Source: JBDNDK01 sp046719185 (GTDB lineage Bacteria; Armatimonadota; UBA5829). From it: 10,469 nucleotides of DNA. Positions 7,241-10,469 of the stretch are shown piece by piece (position 1 is the first letter of the stretch; the number at the start of each line of letters is the position of its first letter). Position numbers and translations under genes: made by a program. The notes beneath the pieces were generated by a model. That model was given only the letters and a program-made list of their open reading frames with translations. It searched no databases and was not told the origin of the DNA. The DNA is taken from positions 1 to 10,469 of the forward strand of contig JBDNDK010000077.1 of NCBI GenBank assembly GCA_046719185.1. Direction: 5' to 3'.

Positions 7241-7301
7241 AGGAGTTTGTTTTTTGCTTAAAGATATTATTTTTAAAGATACTTTAAGTTTTTTATTATA
7301 A
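7241..7301 (+). other. Leader region with orphan ribosome binding site and inverted repeat
   Basis: AGGAG at 7241-7245 is a good ribosome binding site about 100 bases before the next annotated start. Eight bases later a TTG (7254) opens a 15-codon frame (MLKDIIFKDTLSFLL) ending with TAA at 7299-7301. Inside this frame, CTTAAAG (7257-7263) and CTTTAAG (7282-7288) form a perfect 7-base inverted repeat, followed at once by six Ts (7289-7294). The arrangement resembles a leader peptide over a weak attenuator, but the stem is AT-rich and the peptide has no run of a single amino acid. The rest of 7097-7345 shows no protein gene or RNA gene that I recognise. Confidence 0.25.
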
Positions 7302-7345
7302 ATCCTACTCATCCTGCAGATTCTAATATGAAAGGATAAATTATT

Positions 7346-7636
7346 ATGCTTCACGAACCTGCAACCCCTGTGGGTAAAGACCCAGCTGCACCATACAAGG
7401 CAAAGCTAGGGATATGGATGTTTTTGTTGTATGCAATTTTTTATGTTGGCTTTGTGGTGATAAATCTCTATAACCCATTGCTGATGGAAAAAATTATTTT
7501 GTTTGGTTTGAATTTGGCAACTGTGTATGGCTTCTCTCTAATTATAGTTGCTTTAATTTTGGCTCTTATTTATGACAAAATGTGTGCTAGTAGAGAGTCT
7601 GCTCTAGATAACAGCACTGATGAGGAGGCAAATTGA
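7346..7636 (+). CDS. DUF485 membrane protein, partner of the acetate symporter (YjcH-like)
   Basis: This 96-residue protein has two membrane helices (about 22-42 and 56-77). Its sequence pattern (KAKLGIWMFLLYAIFYVGFV, then GLNLATVYGFSLIIVALILALIY) is that of the DUF485 family. Family members, such as E. coli YjcH, are encoded just before actP-type sodium/solute symporters; a role as a small accessory subunit or in membrane insertion is suspected but not established. The N-terminus is polar and proline-rich, and the C-terminus is acidic. AAAGGAT at 7331-7337 is the ribosome binding site. The stop TGA shares one base with the symporter ATG, which implies coupled translation. It is the first gene after the atp terminator. 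Confidence 0.9.
   Translation: MLHEPATPVGKDPAAPYKAKLGIWMFLLYAIFYVGFVVINLYNPLLMEKIILFGLNLATVYGFSLIIVALILALIYDKMCASRESALDNSTDEEAN
7624..7628 (+). promoter_or_regulatory. Ribosome binding site fixing the actP start
   Basis: GGAGG lies 7 bases before the ATG at 7636 but only 4 before an in-frame TTG at 7633. The spacing and the codon favour the ATG, which overlaps the upstream stop as TGATG. Confidence 0.8.
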
Positions 7637-9531
7637 TGGCAATTGTTGTATTTGTTGCATTTGTGCTGTTTGTTGTTGGTCTTTCTTTTTATTTAGGCAG
7701 TAAGACAAAAACTTCTTCAGGCTACTATGCTGCTGGTGGACAGATTCACTGGGCTGTTAATGGTATTGCATTTGCCGGTGATTATTTATCTGCCGCATCT
7801 TTTCTTGGTATATGTGGTCTTATTGCAACTCTTGGTTATGATGGATTTTTGTATTCCATTGGATATTTAGCTGGCTGGATTGTAGCTTTATTTGTTGTTG
7901 CAGAGCCAATGAAGAGATTAGGTAAATATACTTTCACAGATGCTTTGGATTCAAAGTTTAATTCAAGAAGTATTAAACTAGCTGCTGCTATTAGCACTCT
8001 GGTTGTTTCTGTTTGTTATTTGATTCCTCAGATGGTTGGAGCCGGTGTTTTGGTTGAACCTTTGCTTGGACTAACTCAGCATTGGGGTGTTATCATAGTT
8101 GGTGCTGTTGTTATTACTATTGTTGCAACTGCCGGAATGGCATCTACCACTTATGTTCAGTTTATTAAAGGTGGAATGCTGATAGTTTTTTCTTTAGTTC
8201 TTGTTATTGCTGTATGTGTTAGGGGTTTTAATACTCAGCCTGATAAAAATATTGATAAGTCTTTTTATCAATACAAAACTCTATCTGCCAGTATTGATGG
8301 TGATAACATAATAGTTAATGAGCCGGGTTGGACATATGTCCAGAAAGCTACATTTGCCAATGATGATTTTGTTATGCTTTCAAAAGATGGTAAAGAAACT
8401 TGGTGGCATATCAAGACTGAAGATGATAAAATTTCTCTAAATGAAACCCAGTTTGTTTCGATAGGTCAAGATGGCAATAAGATTATAAATGGTGAGCCTG
8501 CATCTGCAACCAATAAACTTAGACAAGTTGGAAATGTAGAATATATAAAGGGTGAGAAAGTAATTGAAAGAAAGAGTATTACTCCATTTAGTTTTTTATC
8601 TGCTCTTAGTGATAAGGATACTGTTGTAAGAAGATGGAAAGAAGCAAAGATTGTTGATAAAGATGGATCTAAAGTATCTATTTATTTTTCAACATTAACT
8701 CCAGGCAACCAGCTGATGAGACCCGGACTTAAGTTTAAGGTTCAGGGAACACCGCTTGAGAAGACTGATTTTGTTTCTCTTATGCTTGCCTTGTTTTTAG
8801 GAACAGCTGCTCTTCCTCATATTCTGATTAGATATTACACAGTTCCAAGTCCTGCTGCTGCAAGAAAATCTACAATTGTAGCTATAGCCGGTATTGGATT
8901 TTTCTATATACTTACTTTGTTTATGGGTCTTGGAGCCACTGTGAATGGTGTGCTGAATCCTGCTGATAGTAATATGGCAGCACCTTTGCTTGCTAAATCT
9001 TTTGGTGAGCTTTTATTTGCAATAATATCTGCTATTGCTTTTGCAACTGTTCTTGGAACTGTTAGTGGATTGATTGTAGCTGCTTCTGGTGCTGTAGCAC
9101 ATGATTTTATTGATAGATTCTTAAACAAGAAAATGGATGACAAGCAAAAGATAATTGCAGGCAAAACATCTGCATTTATTGTAGGTTTCCTTGCTATTGT
9201 TCTTGGTATATTATTCAAAGGAATGAATGTAACATTCCTTGTAGGGTTGGCATTTGCTGTTGCTGCATCTGCAAATCTGCCTTCAATTGTGATGCTTCTT
9301 TTCTGGAAAAGGACAACAGCAATGGGAATTACTGCTTCTGTGATTACAGGCATTGTTTCCTCACTTGCTTTAATTGCTTTATCTCCTGATTTGTATAAGC
9401 TATATGGTTTGGATCCAACTATTGCTCCAATTCCATTCAGTAACCCTGGGATTATTTCAATTCCATTGAGTTTTATTGTATTAGTTGTAGTATCTTTGAT
9501 GTCTCAAAATAAACAGGAAATAACTGCATAG
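7636..9531 (+). CDS. actP: Sodium/solute symporter, ActP-like cation/acetate permease, with long insert
   Basis: This 631-residue transporter of the sodium:solute symporter family (LeuT-like fold) probably imports acetate or a similar short-chain carboxylate with Na+. AGDYLSAASFLG (47-58) is the unwound first core helix with ion-site residues. GTAALPHILIRYYTVPS (389-405), AIAFATVLGTVSGL (466-479) and VGLAFAVAASANLPS (536-550) closely match E. coli ActP. Unlike E. coli ActP it has no N-terminal signal-like extension and opens directly in a membrane helix. Its main oddity is a hydrophilic segment at about 199-376, between the helix at 172-195 and the one at 378-397, where E. coli has a much shorter loop. 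By the family topology this loop is periplasmic. The pairing with DUF485 supports the acetate assignment; other monocarboxylates remain possible. Confidence 0.88.
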   Translation: MAIVVFVAFVLFVVGLSFYLGSKTKTSSGYYAAGGQIHWAVNGIAFAGDYLSAASFLGICGLIATLGYDGFLYSIGYLAGWIVALFVVAEPMKRLGKYTFTDALDSKFNSRSIKLAAAISTLVVSVCYLIPQMVGAGVLVEPLLGLTQHWGVIIVGAVVITIVATAGMASTTYVQFIKGGMLIVFSLVLVIAVCVRGFNTQPDKNIDKSFYQYKTLSASIDGDNIIVNEPGWTYVQKATFANDDFVMLSKDGKETWWHIKTEDDKISLNETQFVSIGQDGNKIINGEPASATNKLRQVGNVEYIKGEKVIERKSITPFSFLSALSDKDTVVRRWKEAKIVDKDGSKVSIYFSTLTPGNQLMRPGLKFKVQGTPLEKTDFVSLMLALFLGTAALPHILIRYYTVPSPAAARKSTIVAIAGIGFFYILTLFMGLGATVNGVLNPADSNMAAPLLAKSFGELLFAIISAIAFATVLGTVSGLIVAASGAVAHDFIDRFLNKKMDDKQKIIAGKTSAFIVGFLAIVLGILFKGMNVTFLVGLAFAVAASANLPSIVMLLFWKRTTAMGITASVITGIVSSLALIALSPDLYKLYGLDPTIAPIPFSNPGIISIPLSFIVLVVVSLMSQNKQEITA

Positions 9532-9558
9532 TAAGCAGTATATGAATATATATTTTTT

Positions 9559-9600
9559 TTCATGTGCACTAATGGGTAGAATCTTATTGGTGCACATGAA
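9559..9600 (+). repeat. Long inverted repeat / RNA hairpin downstream of actP
   Basis: TTCATGTGCAC (9559-9569) and GTGCACATGAA (9590-9600) are perfect 11-base inverted repeats. The stem continues inward for seven more pairs (9570-9576 with 9583-9589), three of them G-U, to a 6-base loop TAGAAT (9577-9582). The T-run (9553-9560) is on the 5' side, and no T-run follows on either strand, so this is not a canonical intrinsic terminator. It may be a 3' stabilising hairpin, a U-tract-independent terminator or a small palindromic repeat. It begins 27 bases after the actP stop. I see no second copy in the window. Confidence 0.75.
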
Positions 9601-9629
9601 TGAAGAATAATTATTACAGACATAAATAT

Positions 9630-10469
9630 ATGAAGAATACTACAAGGGTTGATTTTCATTGCCATTCATTATATAGTGATGGTTGCCTTTTGCCTCGTGA
9701 ATTGGCAGAGCTTCTCGCTAGAGATGGTGTAGTTGTTGCTTCTCTTGCAGATCATGATTGCATAGATGGCTTAGATGAATTTAGCCAAGCACTATCAAGA
9801 AAAGAAGTTGGGTTTATCACAGGTGTTGAAATTACCACTCAATATAATGGTATAGAAACACACCTTCTTGCGTATGGTTTTGATTCCTCAAATTCTGAAC
9901 TGCAGGCAACCCTGAGTAAGATTAGACAATCAAAAGCTCCTAATGTTCAGAGTATTGCAGATTCTATAAGAAGAAAAAATAGTCATCCTTTAGAAGATTT
10001 TTCCACTGAAGATGTATCATCAGATAATAAAATAGACATAGCAGATGCTATTTCATTGGTTCATAGAGCTGGTGGTTATGCATTTCTTGCTCACCCTCTT
10101 GTATTTTGCCAAAATATCAAAGAATTAGAAAAGATACTTATTGATTTAAAGGCAAAAAATTTAGATGGTATAGAAGCTATATATGAGCCATATAGCACAG
10201 AGCAAAGAAAGCAGCTTGTGGAATTGGCAAATAAACTTGGATTATTGGTGAGTGCAGGCACTGATTCACATGATAGAAAACCAAATAATGGTGATACATT
10301 TGGAATAGATATGCCAACTGACCTTTGGAAAGAATTCCGTGATAAAGTTTTTTCAGATAGATTATCTCAAAACTCAGTTACTCAGCATCATTCATTAGAG
10401 CATATTAGAAGAAAATTCCACTGGAGAAATTTTATTTTTCATTTTATATCTCCTACAGTGCTTGCAATA
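9630..10469 (+). CDS. PHP-domain metal-dependent phosphoesterase (3'-truncated), with extension toward a membrane segment
   Basis: The frame is open to the window edge and gives 280 residues. The N-terminal PHP domain is like TrpH/YciV phosphoesterases, which hydrolyse nucleotide or oligonucleotide phosphates at a trinuclear metal site. All expected ligands are visible: H10 and H12 (DFHCHS), D17, H42 (ADHD), E67 (GVEI), H78, H155 (LAHP), D212 and H214 (GTDSHD). The segment between E67 and H155 is short, and the helical cap with an R-x-H motif found in TrpH is missing or strongly reduced. After the domain, residues 260-280 are basic then hydrophobic (HWRNFIFHFISPTVLAI), which looks like the start of a membrane helix and suggests a fused second domain beyond the window. 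The ATG at 9630 lacks a clear ribosome binding site; an in-frame ATG at 9600 would add ten residues. PHP proteins normally reach the first histidine within about 10 residues, so 9630 is preferred. Confidence 0.85.
   Translation, partial: MKNTTRVDFHCHSLYSDGCLLPRELAELLARDGVVVASLADHDCIDGLDEFSQALSRKEVGFITGVEITTQYNGIETHLLAYGFDSSNSELQATLSKIRQSKAPNVQSIADSIRRKNSHPLEDFSTEDVSSDNKIDIADAISLVHRAGGYAFLAHPLVFCQNIKELEKILIDLKAKNLDGIEAIYEPYSTEQRKQLVELANKLGLLVSAGTDSHDRKPNNGDTFGIDMPTDLWKEFRDKVFSDRLSQNSVTQHHSLEHIRRKFHWRNFIFHFISPTVLAI

Noticed and set aside
8904..9353. Open frame of 149 codons on the minus strand inside actP
   Set aside because: It lies opposite conserved symporter helices. The Ala/Ile/Pro-rich product looks like the complement of membrane-helix codons, not a real protein.
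9535..9560. AT-only hairpin near 9539-9550 followed by eight Ts as an actP terminator
   Set aside because: The stem is four or five A-T pairs with a tiny loop and would be too unstable. Some termination in the T-run is possible, but I do not claim it as a feature.

Overview
The window holds an almost complete F-type ATP synthase operon followed by an acetate-uptake gene pair and the start of a PHP-domain gene, all on the + strand. The DNA is AT-rich. Arginine is written mostly as AGA, TTG starts occur, and ribosome binding sites are of the GGAG type. The mix of a full atpZ-I-B-E-F-H-A-G-D-C operon, a DUF485/ActP-type symporter pair and the style of the proteins suggests a low-GC, respiring Gram-negative bacterium. 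My best guess is Deferribacterota (a Mucispirillum/Flexistipes-like lineage), but this rests on general resemblance and is tentative.

Layout. Bases 1-177 encode the C-terminal part of AtpZ. It overlaps atpI (161-568), followed by atpB (571-1323), atpE (1360-1659), atpF (1732-2229), atpH (2226-2759), atpA (2782-4305), atpG (4305-5171), atpD (5206-6606) and atpC (6625-7050). A strong intrinsic terminator at 7061-7096 closes the operon. The genes supply the membrane a/b/c sector, the F1 sector (alpha, beta, gamma, delta, epsilon) and the two accessory proteins AtpZ and AtpI. The largest internal gap, between atpE and atpF, contains potential RNA hairpins next to the highly demanded c-subunit gene.

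Bases 7097-7345 carry no recognisable protein gene. They contain a promoter candidate near 7182-7220, an orphan Shine-Dalgarno followed by a possible 15-codon leader, and a weak inverted repeat. Next come a DUF485 membrane protein gene (7346-7636) and an ActP-like sodium/acetate symporter gene (7636-9531), translationally coupled as in the yjcH-actP pair of enterobacteria. The symporter has a roughly 180-residue hydrophilic segment between two core helices that is much longer than in E. coli ActP. Imported acetate would feed central metabolism and respiration, and so the ion gradient used by the ATP synthase; this functional link is inference.

After actP lies an 18-pair RNA hairpin (9559-9600) with no T-run behind it. 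A PHP-domain phosphoesterase gene starts at 9630 and runs off the window, apparently entering a membrane segment at the edge.

Most of the window is conserved housekeeping sequence and I see no clear undescribed system. The points most worth a second look are the symporter insert, the 9559-9600 hairpin, the c-subunit ion-site residues, the actP leader region and the PHP protein's extension.
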